A stretch of 64,000 nt of DNA from Przewalskia tangutica (Eukaryota; Streptophyta; Magnoliopsida; Solanales; Solanaceae), in assembly GCA_029844215.1 (NCBI GenBank), contig CM056728.1, forward strand, positions 62,783,789 through 62,847,788, written 5' to 3'. Shown one piece after another: positions 23,041 through 34,330 of this stretch (position 1 is the stretch's first letter; each line of letters begins with the position of its first letter). The notes under the pieces were generated by a model that did not search any database, was not told where the DNA came from, and saw only the letters and a list, made by a program, of their open reading frames with translations. Made by a program: the position numbers and the translations under genes.

Positions 23041-24897
23041 AAGATTTACACAACAAGGCTATCACACGTAATACGGTCAAGTTTCATAACAACAAGTATA
23101 AGCAAGTTACACACGACTCAAGGTACTTTCATTTTATATCAAAGTCCGATTTTAACCTTAAAGTACTACGTCCTAAATTCCTTTTAAGATCCATTTCTTT
23201 ACAAAGGTCACCCGATACCCGAGTATAAAATTTGAGTGACTAACATTGTTAAGTAAACCAAAATGCTTTCCTTTGTAAAATCAAGTGACAACCTTATTTT
23301 CCAAACGCTCAAGTTGCCTAATTTCAATGCTCAAGTTTCTCATTTTAGAAAAAGGTTTCAGAGTTCATAGTTTTAAATCCTTTAAAACATAATTCTCCTT
23401 TAAACGCTTTGAGAAACCTATGTCTTATAAGTGAGTAGGTATTCTTTGTTTATAATCAATCTTATTAAGCACCATGATCTAGGAAATGTAATATCATTTT
23501 GTCTCATCTTAGCTTCTACGCAGATGGAGGTTTCTACCGGTTTTAATAATACTTCTTTAGTCAATACATTTTCCTTTATTAACGCCGCAGTGGTTTGTCG
23601 ATACACATTCCGATTTCCAAATCAAGATAACATTCTTAAGCCGTTATACCTAACTTCCCATAAAGCTAGTATAACTCTTAAGCTTTCAAAACCCAAGTAA
23701 TACTCATTCTTTCAAAACGATTCATAGATCTTTCAAATGCTTCAAGTTCTTTATTAACACATATCAAGCCGCTTATTATTCAAATCGCTACCTTTTAAAA
23801 CCACAAAGATGTGGCTTATCCACATAAAGCTATTATAACCAACTTCCCATAAAGCCGTTATAACACTTTATGTTTTAAATCAATCAAATACATTTAGCAC
23901 ATGACGCTCACCGCACTACATAGTTCACACATATCATGCTGTAAGAGATAGGAAGAGGTCCACATACCTCGCGACGATTGTCGACTAATAGCAAACGCCC
24001 AAGTACCTCAAACCGCCGGCTACTCCTGCCAAGGATCACTCCACACGTAGTACCACAACCCATGAGGCCACAAAGCGCCTATTAATACCTTTAGATCCCG
24101 ACGAGAATATTCTACGTAAAATTCCAAAGACTCTCCGCAACAACAGAAATCTCCTCCTCTATCGAGGCCGGCCACTAAGCCAACCAGTGGGGGTTAACAC
24201 GCCCGACCGACGTGTACAATTCTACTACACAAAGAATGCTTACACAAGTCTATCAGAATAATACGCCCATGTAATTACAGTCAGCTTCTTATTTAAATTC
24301 AGCTTAAGTCGCAAGACATTGCCGCACAATTATAATGTTCAGTTCTAAATATAGTATACTTCAACTATATATTCCTACAACATGTAATTTCCAATTACAA
24401 ATGTAAGGTCAAGAATGTTTACCTCGATAAGCCCAAAATTATCCGAGTTTATATGTCGCTCCTAACAAGGTTTAGCTCCTACTCCGGCGCTCCAAAACGC
24501 CTCCAAGAAACCCTTAGAAGTTGTCTACACAACTTCTACTTAATACTTCAACTACGGTGAAGATTTTTCCTTAGTGGTTTCATTTAGTGGCTAAAGGAAA
24601 GTATAATAGTATTTTCCAAGCCAGATAAGTATAACCTTGGAAAGTACAACAAGGTATTTGGGCTAAAGTATTTTGGACATTATAACAATACTAGAGAGTA
24701 TTTCTATACCACAAAGGGGGTATTATACTAAAAACAACTAGGCAGTGGGGGTACCCCATGGCTAGCACCACTAGGAGGGGATACTTTCTGGCGGCCTTCT
24801 CAAAGGGGAGGGTGTGGCGACGACTACTACAAGGAGAGGGAGGGAGATTTCAAGACTTAGGCACATTTTGGACGAAGAACTCTTCAAGCTTGTGGGG

Positions 24898-24905
24898 TAT
24901 TTATA
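24898..24905 (-). promoter_or_regulatory. TATA box, A 5' LTR
   Basis: TATTTATA on the plus strand; 395 bases from the LTR start at 25300. Confidence 0.6.
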
Positions 24906-25300
24906 GGTCGCCATGGCCAACCAATGGCCAAGATGAAGACAAGTGTGGTGCAAGTGTAGGTTAGATTTCCACCATGTGTACCTTATCCATCTACCACACA
25001 ACTTGCACAAAAATATCCTACCAACTAAAGCCCTCTTTTTCGTCCACCATCGCCGCCCCATTTGTTCCAATGCGAGGTGACACATGTCACCCTCCCGCTG
25101 GTCCACAATGTTTCGCCTCTGAAAAATCCGCAAAAATTATAAATGACATAGCCGGAATTTTCCCAACAAAAGTCGTGGAAACGCTTCATTTAAAAACGAC
25201 TCTAATCCAAAGTGTTTTGTACAAATTTCGAAACTTGCCTAACTTAAGGCTCAAATTTTCTACGCACGCCTCACGCATATACCAAAATACGGGTATAACA

Positions 25301-26580
25301 GCAAGCAGGAGGACTCACCTTCAGATCGGTGGGTAGTTCGTCACCTTCCTTATGGCGCACTCACGGGCAGTTTGATTAGAACGACTGGGCGGCAGCCAAG
25401 AAAGAGATACGTGTATATCCTTAACCTCAGAGATCGATGTGTGATAAGATTGGTATATCATAAGTGCTATGTTCTGATAGCAGTGTGTTAGTTGTGATTA
25501 GAAATCATGGTTAGTAACCGGGGAAGATTGGGGGATAGGAAAATGTGAGCCTTAGAGCTTTATACGTAGAGACCTTAGAGGCGAGGCCATCTTGGTAAAA
25601 GAATTATTTCATGTTTGACTTATCGCGTGCATAGTGCACGTGAGATATATTGTGGATAAGTCCTCGAGTAGTAGGAAATGAAAGAGGTAGCTGAGCTAAG
25701 ACCGCTAGGTTTTCGTAACGTGATTAGTGAAATTGTTCGATCGGGAGCTAGTGCCATGTGTTGCCGGTCGGGCCGAGGCCACGCTGGGTCAACCCGCCGC
25801 CTGCTTCAGCGGGGTCGTTTGTGGTGGTCCCGCCTTGTGGTAGGGTCACGAGGTGTTAGGCCCAAGTTTAGTTAACCAGACGAGTTCGTGGACGCTGCTC
25901 GACCGAGCTCGGGCCGATGGGGTCAGCCCATCTTGTCTTTTAGTCAGGACCGGTTACTCGGCAGAGGGTTATGCGAGATGTTACATCGGAAAGGCTGTAA
26001 GGCTGCACGGGGTGCCTACCTTCACCTTATGATGCATGCTGGAGCCCGTGTTACTACTGCTTTTTCCGAAGTTTTACCAGCAGGTTAGGAACTCAGCAGT
26101 CTCCGATCGTATTCATCCTCGCCGTTGTTTGGATTTCGTGGTAGTTGTGAGGATTGTTGTCTCGTTGGGGAAGTGTTTTATAGCTACCATTTCAAGTTTT
26201 CGAATGTCGCTTTACGGCCTCAGGCGGAAGTGTAAGTCACGGCCGATCGTTCGATGTTGGCAAAGATTCAGATAGTTGGTTTATACTTGTTCAACAGAAA
26301 TGTGGTAGGTTATGAGCAAGAGTTCGAGTGTGCAAGAAGGGTACGACACGTAAGGGAAGAAGCAAGCATGTATGGCGAGCATAGATGTGATCATTTCTTT
26401 TGTAAAGAGAAGGTGCGAAGTATATTTAGACCTTATAGAGGTATTTGTGGGCGATGTTAGAGGTGTTTCCTGGACTTGGATGGAAGTATTTGCGCTGGTG
26501 TTTCGTGGCAAGTGTGGTGATTGTTCTCGTAAGTATAGTAGTGAAGACTATATCGGCGCGTTGTTTTGAGATCTGTAAGG
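25301..26580 (+). other. 3' block of element O
   Basis: Resumes O after element A. About 25445 onward matches D from 42226 (ataagtgctatgttctgatagcag). It contains a GC-rich stretch with gtcgggccgaggccacgc and ggtggtcccgcc near 25765-25840. Several stop-free runs of 60-100 codons exist on both strands but none is conserved in D, A and Q, so I do not call a gene. Confidence 0.6.
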
Positions 26581-26611
26581 AACATTCGGACGAATGTTTC
26601 GGCGAGGAGAA
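26581..26611 (+). other. Hairpin and purine tract of O
   Basis: aacattcg-ga-cgaatgtt (26581-26598), followed by ggcgaggagaa just before the 3' LTR start tgttatacc. Same arrangement as in D, A, P and Q. Confidence 0.75.
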
Positions 26612-26620
26612 TGTTATACC
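26612..26620 (+). repeat. First bases of O's 3' LTR
   Basis: tgttatacc, then element P. The LTR resumes at 53744 with accccgtatttcc. Rejoined they give a normal LTR start; the target duplication was probably ACCCC, read here with two Cs lost. Confidence 0.75.
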
Positions 26621-27229
26621 TGTCACGACCCATTCCGGTTCGTGATCGTGCCTTACCGGCACCCAAGTAGTCATACATCGTAGTAATCGAAATATAAACA
26701 AGACATGAAACAGCTTTATAAAATAAGACACGCTTTATGTGAGAAAACACGCTTTCTAAGATATATATATAAACATGGTTTAGCAAGCATCCGATACTGC
26801 ATAAATACGACTAATGCACTCTAAGGAAATATACAACTATGGCGACAGTGCCCCGCCATACCGACTGCATAAAACTATCTACAACAGTGAGATCATACCT
26901 AAAAGTAGAGCCTCCGGAAAAGATGGAGCTCCCGACACCAACGTAGATCCTAAGGATGTGGATCTAGCACTGCCGCTTCTTACCGCAGATTTAACGCAGC
27001 TTCGGCGAGGTCAAGATAACAGTACTAAGTATGTGAAATCAGTAAAGTACTTAAATGAAATCATATCACTTTAAAAATCGCTTTACAAATATGCATGAAA
27101 CAACAAATGTAACCGCACATAGTGCCACATCATAAACAAGAGCAACAATAGTAAATCAGAATAGGTCTTTTCTAGCCGCGAATGATCAAGCAGGCCACTC
27201 GCCATATTATCATTCTCGCAAGCCTAATC

Positions 27230-27450
27230 CTCGACTCTGAGTCCGCATAGGCCACTCACATAGCCCGCATGGGGTATAACCCCGCATCGAGGGTAGCTAC
27301 TCCGCAACGCCCCGACTCGTTGTCCGCATGGCCACATAGACCGCATGAGGCATAACCCCGCATACTAACTCGAACTCGTAGCTCGCATAAAGCCCTCGAC
27401 CCGCATGAGGTATTCTCGAATCACGGTCCTGCATCGCCGAGTCTACCCCG
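27230..27450 (-). repeat. LTR minisatellite, type I (P 3' LTR)
   Basis: Recurring gtccgcatggccacatag, gcatgaggcataaccccgca and similar. The partner array is at 51915-52145. Confidence 0.7.
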
Positions 27451-28594
27451 CATCGGAGGCGCCTTAACCCCTGTGATCATCTCAAGAGGTAAGTGATATA
27501 GTACTAACACAACACCATAGCTCAAACAACATAAGCATAAGTAAGACCGACTCTTTACACACAAACGTTACAAGATACTAACACATAGCATCATAATATG
27601 TCTACTCACAAAACCATCTTATTATACCTTTCGTAAATCAATACAAGTCTTTTATAAAACACATAAGTAAACTGTTCTTTTATAAAACTTAAGCCGTTAT
27701 ACTTAACTTCCCATAAAGCTAGTATAACCCTTAAGCTTCGTGGTTTTAAAAACAACTATTCTTCTTCTTTCAAAATCGTGTTATAATTCTTTGAAAGACT
27801 TTAAGATCTTTATTATTCAGCTTAAGTCGAAAGACATTGCCGTAGTTATTATTCAGCTTAACACATGTACGCCTATCGCTATATATATATTTAAAATATC
27901 ATGCTTTAGAAGAATCACATACCTTCTCAAAAAAACCACCGCCAAGTTGAATATGTCGCGCGCAGAGAATCAACCTATAATAGTCATACACGTCTATCAA
28001 CGTTCAGACTACTTTGTAAACAGTTCTAAACAGAGGGTTCTATATCCTACGGAAAATTTGGCAAAGACTTCCCTACCCATGAGCTACTCAAGTCTATTGT
28101 GAAAACAAATTCTATGTAAGTACAATTTGATTAATCTTCTTTAAACCCTTCATCGTGATAACAGCTCAATTTATTCTGTGATATTCTTCTAAGTATTTAT
28201 ACTTATTCATATACTCCTACAAAGATGTATTCTCTAATTACAAAGGAGGGTTAGGATTAGTTACCTCGGTAAGCCCAATAATATCCTAGATAAAGTCGCG
28301 CCTGAGCAAGGTTTAGCTCCTAAGTTGTACGCTCCAGAGTCTAAGAAACCTTAGAAGTTCTTCACAACTTCTACAAAGGACTAAGGGATTTGGGCTAGGT
28401 ATTTTGGGCATTATAACAATACTAGAAGACAACTTTTCTACCAAGGAGGGGGTAGATTTCGCCAGGCTAGTGGAGGTTGCCCCGCCAAGCTCACTAAAAA
28501 GGGGGTGTTGACGAAAAAGGCTACAAGGGAAAAGAGAGGATTTTCAAGACTTGGAAAGGAATTTGTGGATGAAGAACTCTTCATCTTAAGGGGG

Positions 28595-28602
28595 TATTTA
28601 TA
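28595..28602 (-). promoter_or_regulatory. TATA box, P 3' LTR
   Basis: TATTTATA on the plus strand, with gaagaactcttcatc immediately to the left as in the other minus LTRs. Confidence 0.6.
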
Positions 28603-29019
28603 GGTCAAGACATGGCCATCCAAGGGCCAAGATTTAGCCAAGTGCTAGGCAAGTGTAAGGGCAAGATTAGGCAAGTGTCCTTGGCCAACTTGCACACAAA
28701 ATATCCTACCTAATCTTGACTTGTGCAAAGGCACAAAAACGCACTTCATTGTCCAATTCGGCCCAATGGACGATTTCAAGTCCACCAATCGGAGGTGCCA
28801 AGTGTCGCCTCCCGCTGGTCCAAAATGTTTCGCCTCTGAAAAATCCGCAAAATTAGAAATGGCATAGCCGAATTTACCCTACGAAAGTCGTGGGAAACGC
28901 TTTCGGCCGAAAAACTATTCGCTTTGTGAGTCAGGCCCAAGAAAACGTTTTGTGCCTAAACTTTAAGGCTAGACTTTTGCACGTATTCCCCACGCATATA
29001 CTGAAATACGGGTATAACA

Positions 29020-29052
29020 TTCTCCTCCTTAGAAACATTCGTCCCGAATGTT
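29020..29052 (-). other. Purine tract and hairpin of P
   Basis: Plus-strand reading ttctcctccttag, then aacattcgtcccgaatgtt (29034-29052). On the element strand the hairpin comes first and the aaggaggagaa tract abuts the LTR. Confidence 0.8.
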
Positions 29053-29171
29053 CCTTCCCAAGCATAGCTTAATCTAAGATTCTTCATAACTTAAACAGCC
29101 ATAATGCCACACACGCCACGTAACAACACTTAGGCATAAACGATAATGAAGATTTACAACAGGAAAGTGAA

Positions 29172-29471
29172 TTACCCGGAGGTGTGGGAATAGCGAGGAT
29201 ACTTCGCCTCATGTCTTCCTCGCCTTCCCATGTCATCTCCTCTTCGAGCTCTCCGCCACAAGACTTTGACTAAGCCACATCCTCGTCCGCAGACGCCTAA
29301 CCTCGACGATCGACTATCGCTATGGGAATCTCTCATACGATAACCCCTGGCCACCGACATCGCCAATCGGGTGCACCCAAGACGGATCCCCGATACATCT
29401 CTCAAAGATAGATACGTGAAAAACCGGATGCACCGCTTCCAGATCGGACGGCAGATCCAACTCATAGGCAA
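29172..29471 (-). pseudogene. Chromodomain-like C-terminal part of P pol
   Basis: An open stretch on the minus strand and its neighbouring frames encode the region after integrase. Recognisable short pieces are LSYERFPIAIVDRR, the following RLRT, VKVLWR and an EEMTWEGEEDM run in the overlapping frame. The spaced tryptophans (VKVLWR...MTWE) match the tail of plant chromoviruses, where a chromodomain is thought to steer integration towards particular chromatin. At least two frame changes are needed to read it through. The stop lies just before the 3' untranslated part at about 29185. Whether the domain folds as a true chromodomain cannot be judged by eye. Confidence 0.65.
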
Positions 29472-29649
29472 CCTTGCCTACCTCGCGGACAATCAAACGC
29501 CCAACGTACCTTGGGCCGAAGCTTCTTCTTCCCGAATCTCATCACACCTTCATGGGTGACACCTTTAGGAAAACCCAATCATGAACTCGAACTCAAGCAT
29601 GCCGACGATGATCTCATATGACTTGGCCGACTCGAGTCAATAGCCGCCT

Positions 29650-30420
29650 GATAAGCTTCACCTTATCCATCGTCACGCACCAAATCGTCCCACTAGCCGC
29701 ACTCGCCCACATCGAACCAACCTATAGGCGATCCGCACTTCCTCCCATACAAGGCCTCATAAGGCGCCATCTCGAATCGGAGTGGTAGCTATTATTATAC
29801 GCTAACTCAACTAGAGGCAAATGATCCTCCCAACTACCATCGGTCAATAACACAAAGCTCGCAAAGATATCCTCAAGAGTCCGGATAAGGCGCTCGCCGT
29901 CCGTCTGCTCGCGGATGAAATGCGCACTGTGCTCACCGCCCCTAAACCTCTCGAAGGACTCTAAGTTAGCCAGAACCGGGCTCTCTCGTCGATATGATCA
30001 AGTAGGGACTCCATGCACCGACGATCTCTGATGTAAAGTCCGCATAATCCTCACCAAAAGTCGCCCCGACGGAAGAAAGCGGGCTGATTTCACACCACAA
30101 CGATAACCCATATAGAATCATGTCTCCTCCGAAAGCGAGGTAATCCCGTGATGAAGTCCACGCTGATCACCTCCCACTTCCGTGTCGATCTCTATCGTTC
30201 AGAATAAACCACCGTGCCTCGTGCTCTACCTTACCGCCGACAACACGCACCGAGCTACGAACTCGCAACGCCCTCTTCAAGCCATCCCACCAATACACGT
30301 ATCTACGGTCGTGGTACATCTTGGTCGACTCGACGGATAGAGTAACGCCACGTGTGCTTCCCAAGAACTCCGCCAAGTCCTCAAACATCCGGAACACACA
30401 ACCGCTCAAACCTTAGCACC
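29650..30420 (-). pseudogene. Integrase region of P
   Basis: Would insert element DNA into the genome. Visible on the minus strand, in order: TKMYHD and VYWWDG (30287-30335), typical of the N-terminal zinc-binding part; SVDFITGLP (near 30144-30170), which holds the first catalytic Asp; FHPRADGRRAP (near 29900-29935), a frameshifted form of the region near the catalytic Glu; SWEDHLPLVELAYNNSYH (29790-29850); and APYEALYGRKCRSPI (29725-29772). These are strongly conserved words of Ty3/gypsy integrase. They fall in different frames, so the gene as read is broken. Some of the breaks are probably consensus errors, since the words themselves are well preserved. Confidence 0.85.
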
Positions 30421-30599
30421 CCATCAAAGTGCTACTCAAAAGGACCCTTGCCTCACGAAGAGTCAGATCACGATAACGTACAAAATCGATCTCGAATCTG
30501 CTTCTTCACCTCTCGACGACGGAAGACTCACAACCTCACGAACTCTAACCCCATTGCTATCGTAATCAATCAAACGGACACCAAGGCTCGCTAATCGAT

Positions 30600-31010
30600 G
30601 CAAATCACGAACCATGTCCTCATCTCTAGTCGCACATCCGATAGGCTCCCATCGACCTACGACTCAAGAGCATCCGCCACAACATCGCCTTCCCGTGGTA
30701 CAGATATCAACATCGTAATCCTTAAGCAACTCTAACCACCGCCTCGCCGTAAGTTCACCTCCTCCGTCAAGATATACCGAGGCTCTGTGGTCTGTAAAAT
30801 ATCCACGTGAACCCCATACAAATAGTGCCTGCATCTTCAAAGCGAATCACACCGCCAACTCCAAATCACGCGGGTAGTTCCTCGTGTTTCTTCACCGCCG
30901 ACGATATGCTATAACCCCGCCACGCCGCATCAACACACATCCCAACCCGATGCCCGACGCATCACAATACACGCATATAACCATCCGACCTCCGGAAGAG
31001 TAAGAACGGC
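30600..31010 (-). pseudogene. RNase H region of P
   Basis: Degrades the RNA strand of the RNA:DNA hybrid during reverse transcription. YCDASGIGLGCVLM (about 30928-30970, minus strand) is the start of the Ty3/gypsy RNase H domain and includes a catalytic Asp. The sequence between here and the integrase zinc finger is expected to hold the rest of the domain and the linker, but frame changes make the other catalytic residues hard to place. It lies directly after the reverse transcriptase, as in the family. Confidence 0.75.
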
Positions 31011-31800
31011 GGCCGCTACTTCTTTCAAAGAATCGAAACCCCGCTCACAAGCATCACCATCAAACTCGTCGCCTTTCCGAGTCACCTAGTCAATGGTGCG
31101 TAGATAAGCAAACTTCCACGAACCGATAATATCCTCGCAAGGCCTAGAAAATCGCGAACCTCTGGTTTGAGTAAGAGTTCAGGCCAAGTCCTCGATCGCT
31201 TCGATTCGCCGTATTCACTGAACGCCATCACCCATAATATGCCCAAGAAACGCCATCAAGTCAACCAAAACTCACATTTGGAAAACTTGGCGCATAGGCT
31301 GGTCTCGAGAATCACAAGACAGCCTCAAATGCTCCGCATGCTCCTCGCTCGAGCGAGAATAAACCAAGATATCATCAATGAACACTATCACAAACGTGTC
31401 CAAAAATGGTTTGAACACCGCTCATCAAATCCATGAATTCACGAGCATCGTCAACCCAAAAGACATGACCAACTCATAATGCCCGCACGGTCCCGAATGC
31501 ACCCTAGGGACATCCACCTCTCCGACTAACTCGATGATAGCCCGATCGCAGATCAATCTTGAGAAACATCTCGCGCTCGCAATCGGTCGAACAAATCATC
31601 AATCCCGGAAGGGTATTCGTTTAATGGTCACCTTGTTCACCGCTCAGAGTCAACACACACGCGCAGCTGCCCGCCCTTCTTCTTCTTACGAACAATACCG
31701 CGCTTCTGCGAGAAACACTAGGTCCGATAAAACCCTTCTCCAAAGAAATCTCTCACCGTCCTTCACTCTCTCAACTCGGCAAAGCCATTCTCAGATGGCG
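31010..31800 (-). pseudogene. Reverse transcriptase region of P
   Basis: Would copy element RNA into DNA. On the minus strand, a LNKVT-like word near 31622-31645 is followed by FLKIDLRSGYH (31533-31568), which contains the first catalytic Asp, and by VFIDDILVYSR (about 31357-31390), the active-site x-x-DD box in its usual Ty3/gypsy form. Order and spacing are normal. Several frameshifts separate the motifs: the first reads in one frame, the DD box in another. No full-length frame exists. The catalytic words are intact, which argues for a fairly young copy with sequence errors, or recent decay. Confidence 0.85.
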
Positions 31801-31944
31801 AATGGAAATAGGTCGAGTGTCCGCAATATGTCTATACAAAACTCAATCTCCTCTCGGAGGGATACCCGAGGTCGCCTGAAACACGCCTGGGAACTCTCTC
31901 GACCATCGAATCGACGGAAAATCTGGTACCGCAGCCTTCAAAGA

Positions 31945-32360
31945 TCAAACACCCGAACGAGATGGTAGATATACCCTTCGCACCATCTTCCTAGCCTTGA
32001 GGTAGGAAATAAACCTACTTCTACGATACTGCTCCTCCCACTCAACAACCGGCCTCGTGAAATCGAACTGCATTACTTCTCTCTCGCAGCCTACATTGGC
32101 GTAGCAAGAAGCCAGCCAATCCATCCCCATGATCACGCCGGTCAATCATCTCTAACTCTATCAAGTCGCCAGGGTCCGACGATCAGAAACGGTCACAGAC
32201 AAGCTCTATATATCCGCCGAGCTACCACCGAATCACCCATCGGCGTAGCTACCTCGAAGCGGTCTATGGACTCGTGCTCTATCCCTATCTTACTAGCAAC
32301 AAGGGGAGATATATAGACAGAGTAGAACCCGATCTATCAAAGCATACACATCAAACCTAA
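31945..32360 (-). pseudogene. Aspartic protease region of P
   Basis: Would cleave the Gag-Pol polyprotein. The minus strand gives DVYALID (near 32335-32345), where the catalytic Asp-Ser/Thr-Gly triad should follow but is scrambled by a frameshift, then ISPLVASKIGIE and VATPMGDSVVARR. It ends with MGMDWLASCYANV (about 32090-32135) and RFISYLKARKMVRR (about 31980-32025), the linker to reverse transcriptase. The GMDWL word is a hallmark of plant Ty3/gypsy protease. The stretch 31945-32145 is open; the rest is in other frames. Confidence 0.8.
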
Positions 32361-33455
32361 ACCGATAAGGTACTGCGATTTACATCGTGAGGCCTCCCGA
32401 TCCCGCCGGCCGACAAGGCATAAATGCGGTTCGAGGACCGCTAGAATCGGGACCCGAGCCACGACTCTCGCCGCGACTGGCCGACTACGAGTACTCGCCC
32501 GGCGAGTAATCAGAGGAGATGATGGCGGCGCAATGTAACTGGCGTCGAGCCCTACTACCGGGCTTCCCGGCCGACGCCTCGCAGTGACCTCGCCACAATC
32601 AGAATAAGCTCCAAAAGTAGTACCACACTTCCCGTAATGGGATCTACCGCGACGGCCACACCGGGTGGTCCCGACGCCAAGACTCGCTACTCGACGCTCA
32701 AGCCCCGCCCCGCCCGCCTCAATACTCGGACGTGGCCGAGGACGCAGTGAGTGCTCGAGCCGGCCGTGGTGCACCTAGATCGCCGCCGAGGCCGCCACCA
32801 CGATAGCTACCGTAAGATCCTCCCGCCCCGCCTTCTTCTCGCTCGCCCACTCGCCGACCGCGCCTCGCATCCAAGGGCATGAGCTCGCACGGTAATGCCC
32901 ATACCTCAAGAGAAACACCCGCATACGACTCACCATATAATCATCCACCAGCGACATAGCGGCACCCTATCCTCCATATCGCTACTAACGCTGGACATAT
33001 CGAGCCAATGAATCAAACTCGACATTGTACTCCCGACAAGGCCCTTCTCGCCAAGCAGAAAAATTTATCACCCGCGCCTCTCTCATCCGCGAGGCAAAGT
33101 GAGCGAGGAAAGCCTCGAGAACTCATCCTGCAAGTAGCCGGGACGCTGCGGTTTCCCGGATAACTCCCATGAATCAAACCAATCGATCGCAGATCACGCA
33201 GCCGACGCGAACCGGCGTCACAGACTGCCTCTCGAGGCCTTGATCACCCGTGACGATCCTTCTCAGAATGACGGATGAACTCCTCGCGATCATCCTCCCG
33301 CCGACCAGAAAACTCAAGTGGCTACAACTCAAGAAATCTCAGAGCCTCAAACTATTCGCCGGTGCACCACGGTGCGACCGATCGAGCTGGACTGAATCGC
33401 GTGATCCAAACTTATCTCGATTCGCCACAACTTAGCTAAAACTGGTCCATCTCTT
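32361..33455 (-). pseudogene. gag of P, 3' part with zinc knuckle
   Basis: Gag forms the particle and binds RNA. EFDSLARY (about 32996-33021) and AHFASR (near 33095) belong to the conserved capsid part. A cysteine/histidine cluster, CGRSHYGKC (about 32624-32650) followed by DCG (near 32590), is the zinc-knuckle region. The region between 32700 and 32960 is low-complexity and Gly/Arg/Pro-rich. An open stretch covers 32337-32774. The 5' part of gag lies beyond element Q at 50920-51291. Frames are broken. Confidence 0.75.
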
Positions 33456-34019
33456 TGTAACGACTGCCCGGCCTGCATCGTGCCTTATCCTGCACCCTAG
33501 TGATACAACATCGAGAAAACCAATGGAAAATAAAACATGAGTCATGAAACAAGAGATATAATAATAAACAAAGCAACCAAAACGGTTTTCAGATATACAT
33601 AAAACTCCGAATAGCTTTAATCCTTTACAACCCCGCCACAACAAGATTACTGCACTCTAAGATTTATTAACGACTATGACGGACAGTGGCCCCGCCATAC
33701 CCCGAATGTACAAGTTAACCTACAACTCAGTGGAACACATACCAAAAGATAAGCCTCCAAGAAACTGAGCTTCCTAATACGCCGAATCAGGATCCTAAGA
33801 GCGGGATCCACGATCGATGCACTTCACCGCAGATTTAACGCAGCTTCAAGGAGGTCAAGATAACAGTACCAAGTATGTGAAATCAGAAAATATCAGAATG
33901 AAATCATACTAGTCTATATAAAGCAGAGACATGTATGATAACCAAACTACGCTCACAACATAAAAGCAAATATATCCAAATGTGACTCACGCCTCAAGTC
34001 ATCACTCAAATATAACTAC

Positions 34020-34330
34020 GGGTCTCACGCCCACAACATCAATCATGTTCGCATGCCCCCGACTCGTGACGGCAGACATGTCCATGATGCAACAATAATA
34101 CCAATGCCCCATGGCCACATGCCCCGAATTTACCTCGCAGACACGCCCATGTGACATCAACAATAATATACTGGGTGATCAACCCCGCCGCACGGCCACA
34201 TGCCCTGAATTTACCTGCAGACATGTCCATGTAACCACAATAACAATATATCGGTAATCAACCCGACCGCACGGCCGCATGCCCTAATTCGTGATCGGCA
34301 GACACGCCCATGTGACATCAACAACAAGAC
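34020..34330 (-). repeat. LTR minisatellite, type II
   Basis: About four units of gcacggccacatgcccc...acctgcagacatgtccatg plus a spacer with caacaataatat. The partner array is at 48370-48660. Confidence 0.85.

Larger units (their letters stand above)
16703..25300 (-). mobile_element. Element A: pol-less LTR retrotransposon
   Basis: Two LTRs of about 3.17 and 3.19 kb in the minus orientation bracket a 2.2-kb internal region. On the minus strand the order is LTR (25300-22107), PBS, gag-like part, 3' block, hairpin, purine tract, LTR (19872-16703). The flanks (ttaag at left, gcaag at right) share only three of five bases, so the target duplication is not clean. It sits in the gag-like region of O. 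Confidence 0.9.
22107..25300 (-). repeat. 5' LTR of element A
   Basis: Runs tgtcacgaccaatcccgc to acgggtataaca in plus-strand reading; 3,194 bases. It includes a type III minisatellite at 22750-23040 and a G-box-like gtgacacatgtcac near 25078-25090. Confidence 0.9.
26621..29019 (-). repeat. 3' LTR of element P
   Basis: Runs tgtcacgacccattccgg to tacgggtataaca in plus-strand reading. Shorter than the other LTRs. Type I minisatellite at 27230-27450 (gcatgaggcataaccccgca). Confidence 0.9.

Noticed and set aside
16703..25300. Segmental duplication of about 3.2 kb (16703-19872 and 22107-25300)
   Set aside because: Explained better as the two LTRs of one element, since a PBS and a purine tract lie at the inner edges.
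26426..26786. Open frames on the minus strand near the O/P junction
   Set aside because: They cross from O's 3' block through the purine tract into P's LTR and have no homologue elsewhere in the window.
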